Source of the DNA: Exophiala sp. HKRS030
Taxonomy: Eukaryota > Ascomycota > Eurotiomycetes > Chaetothyriales > Herpotrichiellaceae
DNA: 64,000 bases
NCBI GenBank assembly: GCA_023897205.1
Contig: JAHWDD010000003.1
Location: 5,893,665-5,957,664, forward strand
Direction of reading: 5' to 3'
Positions 22,859 to 33,099 of this stretch are shown here, in pieces (position 1 is the stretch's first letter; each line of letters starts with the position of its first letter). The position numbers and the translations under genes are program-made. The notes beneath the pieces are model-generated. The model was given only the letters and a program-made list of their open reading frames with translations. It did no database searches and was not told the DNA's origin.

Positions 22859-25395
22859 ATGAGCAAGCCCACCAATGTCTCTCACCAGATCCCTACACCT
22901 CGGATTACACAACGCCAACCGTTGGCATGTCTAGGTATTTGCCCCCCGGCCGCTCGTCGGAAAGTTCGCCGTTCTGAACTTTCTTCCAAACTAGCCTGCA
23001 CTCGACGTAAGGTCAAATGTGACAAACAAGTTCCATGCTCTCGGTGCCGCCGTGTGGGCTCGGAATGCACGAGAGAAAAGGTGCTAGTCTCCAATGTCAT
23101 CGCAAAACATGGCGAGGAGCTGAGCTTCCTAAGGCAACTCGAAGAAAAGCTGCACTCTCCCGGAATCTCCACCAATGACCTTGCCCACGAAATAAGTAAG
23201 AGAATACACGCATTAGAACTTGGAAACCCTGGACCCAGAGAAGTTCTGCCTGAAAGTGCCCGGCAAAACGGATACAATGTAGGAAGCGCATTGCCTGCTG
23301 GGGAATCAGCGAGTGAAAATCCAAGCTCCAGCAACGATAATTTCGACAAAGCGCCCGAATATGCTGCCACAGTCACTTTGGAGAGCTTAGTATGGGGTCG
23401 GCATTATGGAGGTTGCTATCCCCACCGCCGCTGCAACTGTTACCGCTACCGAAGCTCCTCCGAGATCCTCTCGATCAGAAGTGATCCCTTAGATCCTGTA
23501 TCAAATCCCTCGAGCCCTGCGAATCACGCCACGGCGTCGACGCGTTGGAATAGTTTGTTGCCCTCTATCCCAGAGTCCGTGAAGTTGGTGCAGTTTCATA
23601 TCAGTCATCTGGCATGGCATCATGGCATTTTGCATACTCCTACATTCCTCGAGCAGTGCGAGGTATTTTGGCGTACAGGTGTATCCCGTCATCCTCTCTG
23701 GATGGCTCTGTACCTGTCGGTCCTTAGTGTGAGTCTCCTCCCCTTACCTGGCTAACGAGCCCGAGGCTAATCGGTCAGAGTACAACATGGTCCATTCAGA
23801 ACAGTGCAAGTATTCAGGAGAGTTTGGATATATGTGAGTATCCGCGTCTCCCCATCATGCTGCTCCTCACGTTTGCTGATTAAAATTAAAGCTGTGGATG
23901 AGCATGTTCCACAAACGTTCTTTGAGGCTATAATAGATACACTCTATGCCGAGAAATTCCTGGAGGTGGTATCAAGTATGTTTGCCTCTCCACACACCAT
24001 CGTGATGTTTTCACTTATCTTTGCATAGTGTACTCAGTGCAGGCAATTGTGCTCTCCACAGAAGTCGCACACAACCTGGGGTCTAGTGACCTGAATGCCA
24101 CTCTCGGGGCCGCGGCCATCCGGCTGTCACAATGTATGGGTCTGCACAAAATCACCGATCCGCCAATTTCAGAGACAAGTGGCAGTGATCAATGGCACGA
24201 GGCAATAGAGAGAGAGATTGGCAAGCGCGTGTGGTGTCAGATTGTAATACAGGATCATTTTGGGTTGTGTTTTACAGATTCCTATAGTAAGGCTTTGGGT
24301 CGTCGATTTTCCCCACAACTACTTTGGAGCTGACTATCCTAGACATTAATCCCAAGCATTGCTTGACCGGTCTTCCAAAAAATTGCGACGACTACGACCT
24401 TGAAGAACGTGACAAGAATGTTCCAACCATCAGCTCGTACATTCGTACTCTTGCGGAGCGTAGGTTGGCTCAAAATCTCCTACAAAAAGAATCCAATGCT
24501 GATAGCGATGAAAGTTGCCAAATTGGTCCCGCGACTATTTGATGAGCTGGGGCCACTCTGGAATCGGAAGCCTGTCCGTGAGCAGTATCGAGATGTGATC
24601 AAGGGCGACCGAGACATGCGTGATCTGGTTAGGGAGATTCCGCCCTTCTTGCTTAGGGGAACCATTACCGAACAGATGGTGGACAAACCATGGCTTGACA
24701 TGGCCCGCCGTAGTCTTGCCATCACTGCAGCTGAAAAGGTGAGTTGCATTGCTTTGATTATTCGTCAGTAACCAACACACACATAGATCATACTAATTCA
24801 CCGGCCCTTCCTTTTCCCTTCGTTCCAAACGCCACATTATCCACATACACGATCAACGTGCGTCAGTGCGGCTACGACCATCGTTCGAGAGTATGCCAAT
24901 ATCGTTACAGCAGATTATGTTTCACTATGGGAACATTCGGCTTATTGTGTTACGGCATCAATCATTCTGTGTCTGCAGCTAGTGTATCCTGAAAAACAGG
25001 AAGGGCTGGATCAACACAGTCAGGGTAGTGCACCATTAGTGGGCACGGGCCAGAATTACCACGAACTGGTCAAGTCCACACGTGCGCGTCTCGCCAGTCG
25101 CAGGGGAGACTTTATCGCAAAGCGTGGTGTTCGTTTGATTGACACGATGCTGTCAGTCGGTGGTGTTGCCGGCGTTGAGCAGGCACCAGCATCAGTGCCC
25201 TTCGGACAGAATATGACCTCGGAAGGTCGTATCGACCTTCAGCAGATCGTGGCTCAATTCTTAGCAGGAGATGCGGGGCGAATGGGAGTCACAGACGAAG
25301 TATGGCCTATCGCTTCGAGTGTAGAGTCACCTTTCGACCTGGACCTTGTGGACCTCGACTTTGACACATGGTTTGGAAGAGTTTTTAGTGCGTAG
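22859..25395 (+). CDS. Zn(II)2Cys6 transcription factor, 8 exons
   Basis: I assembled exons 22859-22934, 22995-23728, 23779-23833, 23892-23975, 24029-24286, 24343-24459, 24506-24738 and 24787-25395. Every junction has GT-AG ends and consistent phase, giving 721 residues. Splicing the first intron (22935-22994) creates the DNA-binding cluster. The exon-1 end supplies Cys24 and the next exon Cys27, completing Cys24, 27, 34, 40, 43 and 50 (CX2CX6CX5CX2CX6C, ACTRRKVKCD core). A coiled linker (FLRQLEEKL) and a fungal middle homology region follow (VKLVQFHISHLAWHHGILHT, AAAIRLSQCMGLHKI, REIGKRVWCQIVIQD). The C-terminus is acidic and may be an activation segment. Its stop lies 88 bases from the convergent nucleoside hydrolase. 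As the only regulator in the accessory block it may control its neighbours, but that is inference. Confidence 0.85.
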
Positions 25396-25483
25396 GTCAT
25401 TGGAGAGATGACCCGCGATACTTCTTTTTGCAGAGCCGTTATCCGCTCACTACGAATACGATTTACAGTCTTCCCTCCTGGTC

Positions 25484-26488
25484 CTATGTGTGACTAGCCA
25501 CCAGTGTCTTGACCAACGAATCCAAGAACCTGTCAGCATCTACGGCTTTGGCGGCTTTGATCTTGGGCAGATGGGTCCACTGAAAATCTGCCCGCTCCCG
25601 TCGATCGACAATTGTCTGGCCTAGACTTACGCTACTCTGCGTTTCCACCGCAACCTTTATCTCCTCGACCTCAACAATGGCCTCATCTATCGCGACAGCG
25701 ACAGCGAGTGAGTCGATGAGGCAGCACCAAGAGGCAAACTGCCTGCCTTCGGCAAATGCCAAAAGATTGAGCAAGAATTTGGCCGCAGGGGTATTCGAGC
25801 CCGCTTCGCGCAACTGTTGGCGATGGCTCATTGACAACTCCATGCTGGGAAGTGTCACGACATCCAAGCCGAGCGCCGTCAGGTTGAAGCCAGCATTGAA
25901 GACGAGGCTAGCGGCTTCCGGGTCGACGTAGACATTCCATTCGCTGACGGGATTGTCTCCAGTTGCTCTAACACCGCCGGCGGTATTGAATCCAAATGAT
26001 CCGCCGATGAAGATGACTTCTGCGACTTTGGCAGGCAGGCCTGGATCCTTGATAGTGGCCAAGGCCAAGTTTGTCAATGGCCCCAGGCAAAGGATGGTGA
26101 GACCCTTGGACGTGTCTCGCGAATCCGTCTTGTGAAATTGATTCGCCATCTCGATGATCAAGTCCGGGGCAAATTGTCCGGTTTCTTGGATTCCTCCCGT
26201 GTCAACCACCCCTAGATCCCCAAGACCGTCTGAGCCATGGAAAAAGGGGTCCCGTGGGTATGGTCTGACTAACGGCTTTAGCGGTCCACGGGCGACAGGG
26301 ATTTTTCGTGCTTCGGGGTTGTTGGATAAATGGAGAATTCGACGGGCATTCAACGAGCATGTGTCGGACAACAGATTGCCCGATACGGTGGTTATGGCGC
26401 GGATGTGGAGCTCATCGTGGTTGATGGCATAGAGGAGGGCTACCGAGTCGTCGATTCCTGGATCACAATCGATCAGAACGTCTTTCAT
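25484..26488 (-). CDS. Nucleoside hydrolase (inosine/uridine-preferring family)
   Basis: Single-exon protein of 334 residues from the ATG at 26488. The frame extends 35 codons upstream to 26593, but the family N-terminus is MKDVLIDCDPGIDDSVAL, so the inner start is preferred. The Ca2+-binding DCDPGIDD motif is complete. It is followed by the family's FHGSDGLGDLG loop, the GPLTNLALA segment, the IGGSFG motif and the EWNVYVDPEAASLVF block that contributes the metal and ribose ligands. It should cleave the N-glycosidic bond of ribonucleosides, releasing base and ribose. Substrate preference cannot be read from sequence. It is convergent with the Zn2Cys6 factor and divergent from the folate-ligase-like gene. 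Confidence 0.92.
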   Translation of the reverse strand: MKDVLIDCDPGIDDSVALLYAINHDELHIRAITTVSGNLLSDTCSLNARRILHLSNNPEARKIPVARGPLKPLVRPYPRDPFFHGSDGLGDLGVVDTGGIQETGQFAPDLIIEMANQFHKTDSRDTSKGLTILCLGPLTNLALATIKDPGLPAKVAEVIFIGGSFGFNTAGGVRATGDNPVSEWNVYVDPEAASLVFNAGFNLTALGLDVVTLPSMELSMSHRQQLREAGSNTPAAKFLLNLLAFAEGRQFASWCCLIDSLAVAVAIDEAIVEVEEIKVAVETQSSVSLGQTIVDRRERADFQWTHLPKIKAAKAVDADRFLDSLVKTLVASHT

Positions 26489-26973
26489 TCTGTCCCCAAG
26501 TTTGAAATGGCTTTTCCCCCTCAATTCCATGGAAAGAAAAGGATTCCTAAGCAAGAGGAAATTCTCCCTTCTAGGTCTGACTGGCTTCTTCATGGCTCAA
26601 GGGTTCAGATACTTTAGTTCCCACGGGTGGGATTGAAAACTCGGCCGACATGCAACTGCTCGTCCAAACCTTGCAAAACGGGCCGGTATCACGAACTCGT
26701 CCGAAATATAACCTCCTGTATGATACCGGTCAACTGGTGAAACGATGATTTGAGTCCTGCTTAGATCATATCATCGGCGGGCTCCGCTCCAGGGCTGATC
26801 TACATGTTCTATGACTTTAGACCCTGTCGATGCCACTTGGCAGACGCAACATCCTATCCCAGCTGCTTTTCCTCTCCGTCATATAAGCAGAGTTCCCTTG
26901 CATAATCTCTATCTCTCTCTCGCCATACTAATATCCTGTGCAGAGTCGAGAATATCAGCTCGCACCGACAAAG
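26489..26973. other. Shared divergent promoter region
   Basis: This stretch separates the divergently transcribed nucleoside hydrolase and 5-FCL-like genes, so the two may be co-regulated. Pyrimidine-rich sequence (CTATCTCTCTCTC) lies just before the plus-strand start. No other element is clear. Confidence 0.5.
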
Positions 26974-27735
26974 ATGACCAGCACGCTTGCAGGAGGAAAA
27001 GTAGACGTGCGCAAACGGGTCTGGGAACCTCTCCTCCAAGTGGCGCGACCCGATTCACGGCACGATTTCGACTTCAGCAGCTTTATCGCCGACTTTGAAG
27101 GGTCCGACCACGCAGTCTCGCGCCTTGTCCAGCTTCCAGCCTACAAAAGCAGCAACATGCTCTTCATCACACCGGACAACTGCCTAGAAAACCTGCGCGC
27201 CCAGGCCCTCAGGGACGGCAAGACAATTCTCATCACCACGTACGCGATTCGCCGAGGGTTCTGGGTGCTGGATCCGCGACGCATCGCGGCGGCGGATTAC
27301 ACGTGTGCGGCGATGCTGGACGGGATGGAACGGCATGGGCAGCGCGTGACGCTGGCCGAGATGGCGTCCCGACCAGGCTGGCGCATCCCGCTGATGGTCA
27401 CGGGCACCGGCGCGGTCAATCTGCGTGGTGTGCGCTTCGGCAAGGGCCACGGGTTCTTCGACCTCGAGTGGGCCATGCTCTACACTCTGGGCGTCGTCGA
27501 CCAGGACACCGTCGTCGTCGGTCTCGTGCACGACTGTCAGCTTCTACACGAGGACCTGTACCCCGAGGAGTTCGACACCGTCTGCGACCTCGTCGTCACG
27601 CCTACAAAAACCGTCGAGGTCCACGGAGCTGCGAAACCCCGCTGCGGCGTTCTCTGGCCCTTGCTCCAGCCGGGAATGCTGCAGAGTATCCCTCCGCTGC
27701 AGGAATTGAGAGTGATGGATGTCACAAGGGAATAG
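26974..27735 (+). CDS. 5-formyltetrahydrofolate cyclo-ligase-like protein (MTHFSD-type)
   Basis: Single-exon protein of 253 residues from the ATG at 26974; the frame opens at a GTG at 26938. It matches the 5-FTHF cyclo-ligase/MTHFSD family, which has a NagB/RpiA-like fold. It starts with a VRKRVWEPLLQ helix, has a GFWVLDP strand and carries the characteristic GKGHGFFDLEWAML loop. VVVGLVHDCQLL follows, as in the MTHFSD branch. Members of this branch have no proven ligase activity, so the reaction (5-formyl- to 5,10-methenyl-THF) is tentative. The coding sequence is visibly more G/C-rich at third positions than its neighbours. It shares a promoter region with the nucleoside hydrolase. Confidence 0.8.
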   Translation: MTSTLAGGKVDVRKRVWEPLLQVARPDSRHDFDFSSFIADFEGSDHAVSRLVQLPAYKSSNMLFITPDNCLENLRAQALRDGKTILITTYAIRRGFWVLDPRRIAAADYTCAAMLDGMERHGQRVTLAEMASRPGWRIPLMVTGTGAVNLRGVRFGKGHGFFDLEWAMLYTLGVVDQDTVVVGLVHDCQLLHEDLYPEEFDTVCDLVVTPTKTVEVHGAAKPRCGVLWPLLQPGMLQSIPPLQELRVMDVTRE

Positions 27736-28057
27736 CATGTCATGGGATCATTACAAGGAGGAGTAAAATGGCCGACCAGAAAGGATCGCTCTACGTTCGA
27801 TTAGAAGCCTCTGCAAATCCTGAAGGACCATGTGCAAAAGTGTACAGTCTTGTAATAGCTTAGATGACGAACAATCATATCATCTCGGTTGAATTCTGCT
27901 CCTAGTGTGTGTACTTTATCTAAGATCGCTAATGGTCATGAAGATTTCTCTTGCACAGTAGCACTTTTCGCATTTTGTTCGGCTTCATTAGAAGTCCTAT
28001 ATATGGCTTAGCTCTAGGCTGGTTGATGTCGCATTCCATCATTATCTTCCCTGGTCA
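27736..28057. other. 3' intergenic region between convergent genes
   Basis: Shared 3' flank of the 5-FCL-like and PhyH genes. Nothing else is seen. Confidence 0.5.
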
Positions 28058-29305
28058 TCACGACGAGACTTTCATCACCTCCAGACGTTCAATCTCTTCC
28101 CAAATCCACGGAGTCAGAGAAGAGCTGAAGTTGCGGCTGAACTCATTGTTCAAGTAGTTGTAGCCTTCGTCTGGTACCCATTCAACAGCAAGCTTGGATT
28201 CAGTGGAATCCTCGATCTCCTTGACCAAGCTCCGCATCGATTCGGGCATCTTAGTGACGAGACCGTTCTTATACCAGCTATACATAGTACACAAAGTGTG
28301 GTCAGCTTACAAGTAGTTCGAGAATTGTGTTGAAAGGCCGAGGGACCCACGCTGCATAGTACACAATGGCAAGCATAATTCGAGGGTTGTTCGTGGGATT
28401 CGGCATGCCCGCATGCCTAGAGGTAGAAGTGAGCAAAAATTGCCAAAAAAAAAGTCAACGTCTCCCATCGCTCACCAAAGCCGTAGGTCTCGAAGGACAA
28501 TTGAACCTTTCTTAATGGTTGGATAGCAAGGCGGTCTGACTTTTCTTCGTTCGTCGAGCCTGTCCTCGGCGATCGACGGGTCTCCATTGCGCACATGATA
28601 CGTCAAGTTGGTATTTTGAGTACCTAACCAGAGCTCTGTCGTACCGTTCTCAGGCCGCACATCGACGAGGCAAGTGTTGTAAGCAATACCAAATGGATGC
28701 TCGGGATGTTCACAGAGAATGTCGGCGTGAACCAGCTGGCGGTCTTGAGTGGCCAGGAGCGTGTTGGATCGGATGAAATGAACTTCGGGACGAGGGCCGA
28801 GGATGTTTGAAATTATGCGGACGACGTGCTTGTTTCCATACACCTCGGGAAAGAACCATTCTGCTCGGGATATGTGGTCGTTGGCAAAGCAAAGCCTGGA
28901 ACAAGAAGTCGAAGATAAAAAAAAAAGTGTCCGAACATACCTTTCTCGATCGGTGGGACTTGTGACAGATTTCCACCTTTCGCAGCACCTTCTCTCGAAG
29001 TGTCCTCGTTCAAGTGGCTGCACGAACAATTTCAGTTTGCTAGGCTTTGGCGGTGGATGACACGAAAGATAGACTTACTTGTATTGAACGGCATGCCCAC
29101 TGCCAAGTAGCTTTGCGGTGTCTTGAAGCATTCGGTCGTTCAGCCTGTCGATGATGCTAACGTCAATGGCGTTCTCAACAACGACCCACCCGTCTATGAA
29201 AAACGCATCGATGGCATCGTAGAGCGTTTTGTCGCTCATCACTCCGCTGTCGCGCTCATCGTTCGTCAGTCTGACCACGCGTGGTCCATCAGTCGGTAGG
29301 GACAT
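28058..29305 (-). CDS. Phytanoyl-CoA dioxygenase (PhyH) family protein
   Basis: Assembled exons (complement) are 29305-29079, 29017-28941, 28860-28476, 28416-28351 and 28277-28058, giving 324 residues with phases that agree. The start MSLPTDGPRVVRLT fits the family; the frame also opens 24 codons earlier at 29377. It is an Fe(II)/2-oxoglutarate-dependent oxygenase of the PhyH superfamily. The HxD iron ligands are in VHADI, the distal His lies in LRLWHAGMP and the 2OG-binding Arg in NNPRIML. ILGPRPEVHFIRSNTLL is also typical. The acceptor of intron 2 is placed at the later AG (28861), because the earlier one breaks the frame. The substrate is unknown; relatives act on small molecules including secondary metabolites. 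It is divergent from the MFS transporter across 0.66 kb, suggesting co-regulation. Confidence 0.85.
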
Positions 29306-29969
29306 GTTCATCATGTATAGGAGGTGCAATGATGTTGTTGATACAAGTATGTTTGGTGAATAAATCAACGTTTCCACAAGAGAAGTACCACCTCAAGGAA
29401 AATTCTTCTAGATCTAGAGGCCAAGTTCATCATGCGACTTGGGAGTAATCTCATCACCTGCAATAGTTTGTCACATCAAGATACGTGGTTTTCGGATGAG
29501 ATCCAGGTCTCATCCAGGATGTGGGCCAAGGCTGAAAGGGTGCCATCTTGAGCATACGACGGCTGAGAAGAGGCTTTGACTTTCTGGACATTGGTGGACG
29601 CAATACGCTCAGGTCCGATAGATTTTTCAATACAACTTCTGCAGTTTAGGTTTGTTATCACCCTCGGAGGACTTTCCCCTCGGGTCCGACAACAATCTCA
29701 CCCGTCCTCTTCGACCATCCACTTTAGATGAGCCAATCATCTCCAGACTACCTCAACATCACTTTAGATCCTCTGATATCGCAGTTCAAAGAGAAACAGC
29801 AGCTCAAAGACAAATAAAAATGTATAAAATCTATCCGCACCATGGCCGGGGCATTTTATCCACCATTCAAGTTGAATTTTAGATCCAGAATTACGACAGC
29901 GCTCTGATCAGCAGCAGTCAAAGCATTGATCCTCATTTTCAAGGTGTTTGCCGCACGACATCAACCACC
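29306..29969. other. Divergent promoter region, PhyH / MFS
   Basis: About 660 bases between divergent starts. A TATA-like GTATAAAATC lies near 29822 on plus, about 150 bases before the transporter ATG. No ORF is supported. Confidence 0.5.
29822..29831 (+). promoter_or_regulatory. TATA-like box of the MFS gene
   Basis: GTATAAAATC sits about 150 bases upstream of the transporter start codon, a plausible position for a fungal TATA element. Confidence 0.4.
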
Positions 29970-31790
29970 ATGCCGGACAAGGGAGATGTCATGATGGTGT
30001 TGGTATTTCTGACCGCCGTCTTCAACGGCTGCACTCAAGGGTATGACCAGAGCATGATGAACAATCTCAACTTGGTCGACAAATACGTCGATTGTACGCT
30101 CTAAAAAGGTCCTGTCCTGTTCAATATTTTCTGATGACTGACGTTACGTGTAGACTTCAAGCTGGACGACAATCTTCTTGGTCTGAATGTTGCAATGATC
30201 AATGCTGGCTCTGTGGCAGGGGGTCTCTTCGCCGGCCAGCTGTGCGACAGATGGGGCCGGAAAATGGGCATCGCCGCTGCAGCCGCGATAACCATTGTCG
30301 CCGTAGCCATCCAAGCATCAGCAACCCATGAGGCAGCTTTCCTGGTGGGAAGATTCTTGCTCGGAGTGTCCATCACGGTCAACGGAACTGCCGCTCCGGT
30401 CTGGGTCATGGAGATGTCTCACCCTAAGAGAAGAGGGATTCTTGGTGGGCTATACATGGCCGTCTGGTACTTCGCCGCGATTATTGTCTCTTGCATTTCC
30501 CTCGGCACTTATCAGTACGACTCAACATGGGCATGGAGAGGTTTGGCAGTTGTAAGTTGATCATATTCTACCACCAACATGCCGTATACTCATGAAGGCC
30601 CGGGTCCTGCTTGCTAATATCTTTTTCTTCTTTCAGGGGCAACTTGTACCATCTTTGTTGAGTTTATCGCTCCTTTTCTGGATGCCTGAGAGTCCTCGAT
30701 GGCTTATCTCCAAGGATCGAGACGACGAAGCTTTCAATCTCTTGGTGCTCCTACACGGGAAGGGCAACCCCAACGATGCATTGGTTCAAGCAGAATACAA
30801 AGAAATCCGCGACACGCTTCATTTCGAACGGACAACTCCTGGGAGCTTTAAATCGTTGATATTCCCAAGTGCGTTGATGAGTTTCCTCCGGCTCCCGGGC
30901 TGATTATGACCTCTGTTGAACTAAACTGACCACCCCACAGAGGCAAACCTTCGAAGATTCGGAATCGTTCTTGCGCTTAACATCTTCGCTCAAGTGACAG
31001 GTAGCAACATTGTCTCGTGAGTCTGTGCTGGATCTGTGATGAGTCTCCATGCTGACATTCGCAGCTCATATGCCGGGCTTGTTTTTGAAGGCGCCGGTAT
31101 CACCGATACCCACACACAGATGGTCATCAACATTGGTATCAACGTGTTCTGCTTCTTTTGCGCCGTTGCTGGATGTTTCTCTATTGAAAGATTGGGGAGG
31201 AAAAGCCTACTCTGTAAGTGCTGTCCATTGGTTCGAGCTTGTCTACTTGCCAATCTGGCAGCCGCTGACTCCGCAATACAGTCGGTGTATCGTGCCTTAT
31301 GGTCGTCCTGCTTGTCCTGGTCTGTATCTTGTCGGCACTGTACGGCGACGGCTCCAATCTGGCGGCGTGGTACGCTAACCTGGCAATGATCTACCTGTTC
31401 TCTGGAGCCTATGCCTTCGCTTTCAACCCTCTCACCTTTGTCTATCCCGTCGAGATATTCAAGTACACTCAACGAGCAAAGGGCATTGCGGTTGGGCAGA
31501 TGGTATGCTACGCATTCGGCTTTTTAAACCAGTACACGACCCCGATTGCCATGAATAATATTGGTTGGAGATACTACGCTCTCAACGCCGCATGGGATGT
31601 CGGTATCTGTGCCATCATTTGGTTCTGGTTTGTCGAAACCACGGGCCTCACTTTGGAAGAAGTGGATGAGATCTTTGACGGAGTCGTACATACAGATGGC
31701 GTGCATATTGGTAACGGCACAAACGTCGCATCCAAAACGGCAGACAATGTGGAAGTCATAGGGGAGATTAGCGACAAGGCAAAGGCATAG
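29970..31790 (+). CDS. MFS sugar-type transporter
   Basis: Exons are 29970-30093, 30154-30551, 30637-30868, 30941-31016, 31065-31213 and 31282-31790. All phases agree, giving 495 residues. It is a 12-TM sugar porter of the major facilitator superfamily. The first helix has FNGCTQGYDQSMM. The loop signature is GQLCDRWGRKMG after TM2, with the Arg-Gly duplicate RLGRKSLL in the second half. PESPRWLISKDR lies after TM6, as in hexose and lactose permease-type carriers. GRFLLGVSI and NPLTFVYPVEIF-type helices are also present. It should import a sugar or related polar solute at the plasma membrane; specificity is not readable. It is divergent from the PhyH gene, and next to a nucleoside hydrolase a nucleoside-derived substrate is conceivable. 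Confidence 0.9.
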
Positions 31791-33099
31791 AGGGGTTGAG
31801 TATATAGTTTTATGAAGAATTGCGGAGTTGGTGATTGTTTGATCATCTACCGTGGCTCCCTCAAAGCTCTCCCTTGGTCTGCCAGGCCTTGTGACGAGAC
31901 ATCTGAATGACATGGGCGGGTCGTCTGCTAGGCGAGGCTTGGTGTCAACAAAAACGTCTTTGTCCGGCAGAAGCCGCATTCGGTACTGCTGACCACCGCA
32001 GCCGTGTACAATGCCTCTCATAAAGAGCACTGCCAATCAGCCACTTAACCCTCTACCCCCAGCCCGACGGGCGATTGTCAAAAGTTCCTCTGTTCTCCGC
32101 AGGCGAGGATGGAGAGGACCATAGAGACACCAATGACAACTATCACTCCCTTTCGTATGCATCTGAAATAGTTATAGCTGAATCCTAGAGTCTGTACCCT
32201 ACCGAAACTGGAGGGTGGCTGTTATCGATCATCGAGAGCCAACCATTTCGCAGGCAGCAATACCGACAGGCAGGCAGGAAGTGTCGAAGGCACATCATTA
32301 GCTGGGGTCACAATACATAGGAGCCCAGTAAGCAAAAGTCACTACGTTCCTCGCACCTTAATTACCTCACCGTTAAGCTGTGCGGCGACATTTCTGGCGG
32401 CGAGCTTGAAAGGTCGTAGGAAGGCTTGCTGCTGTACCAGGCTGGAAGAGACGTTGAAGTGACAACTGGATTAAAAGCGTCCCGTCTCAGGTTCTCTATA
32501 ATCTCAACGGCCCAGGAGAACTTCCATTGTTCCCTGTGCAAGCCGGTGTTTTGTGACTAACCTCTTGGTCCAACGATGTTTTCAACCACAGCCCGTCGTC
32601 TTCTTCAGTTTGTCGGCGGTACGAAGCTGGCGGATTTGCCGAAAGATTGGTAAGCACCTGTTGAGAGGGTGCTCTCAGAGCAAAAAACAGCAGTTCGTCA
32701 TACTTCTTCCATGAAGGGGATTCCTTTCTAAATGGTCACTCAGGATCCGAGGATTGTGCAGGCCGGGATCAGGTACGGCGTAACGGAAAGGACGCGTCCA
32801 TTTTCGATAACGGTATTCTAGAGGCTCTCAACCGCACCGTTCATATGACGACCCCGACGATAAACAGGAAGTGATCTCTATTCGACTGCTTGATCAATCC
32901 AATAAACGAATTTGATCAATCCATGTTCATGAAGATGGTACATCTAAGAAGGTCACCTGGCGTTAGCAGCAAGGAGAAGATAACTGTTGAGGAATCTTCT
33001 CGGTTTTCGATAACTCACGATTAGCAAAGCCATCAAGTACCCTTCTTTCAAGGACGTTGTAGCTTTCGGTATATTGATGAAAGGCGGTTATTTACCACC
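31791..33099. other. Intergenic region, no gene recognised
   Basis: About 1.3 kb between the convergent MFS and kinase genes. An antisense ORF at 31524-32036 overlaps the MFS exon and has no family features. Nothing else is supported. Confidence 0.5.

Noticed and set aside
22882..23376. 164-codon minus ORF across the Zn2Cys6 gene
   Set aside because: Antisense of a clearly coding exon with no motif of its own.
27303..27863. 186-codon ORF in the 5-FCL-like gene
   Set aside because: Arg-rich out-of-frame shadow of a G/C-rich gene.
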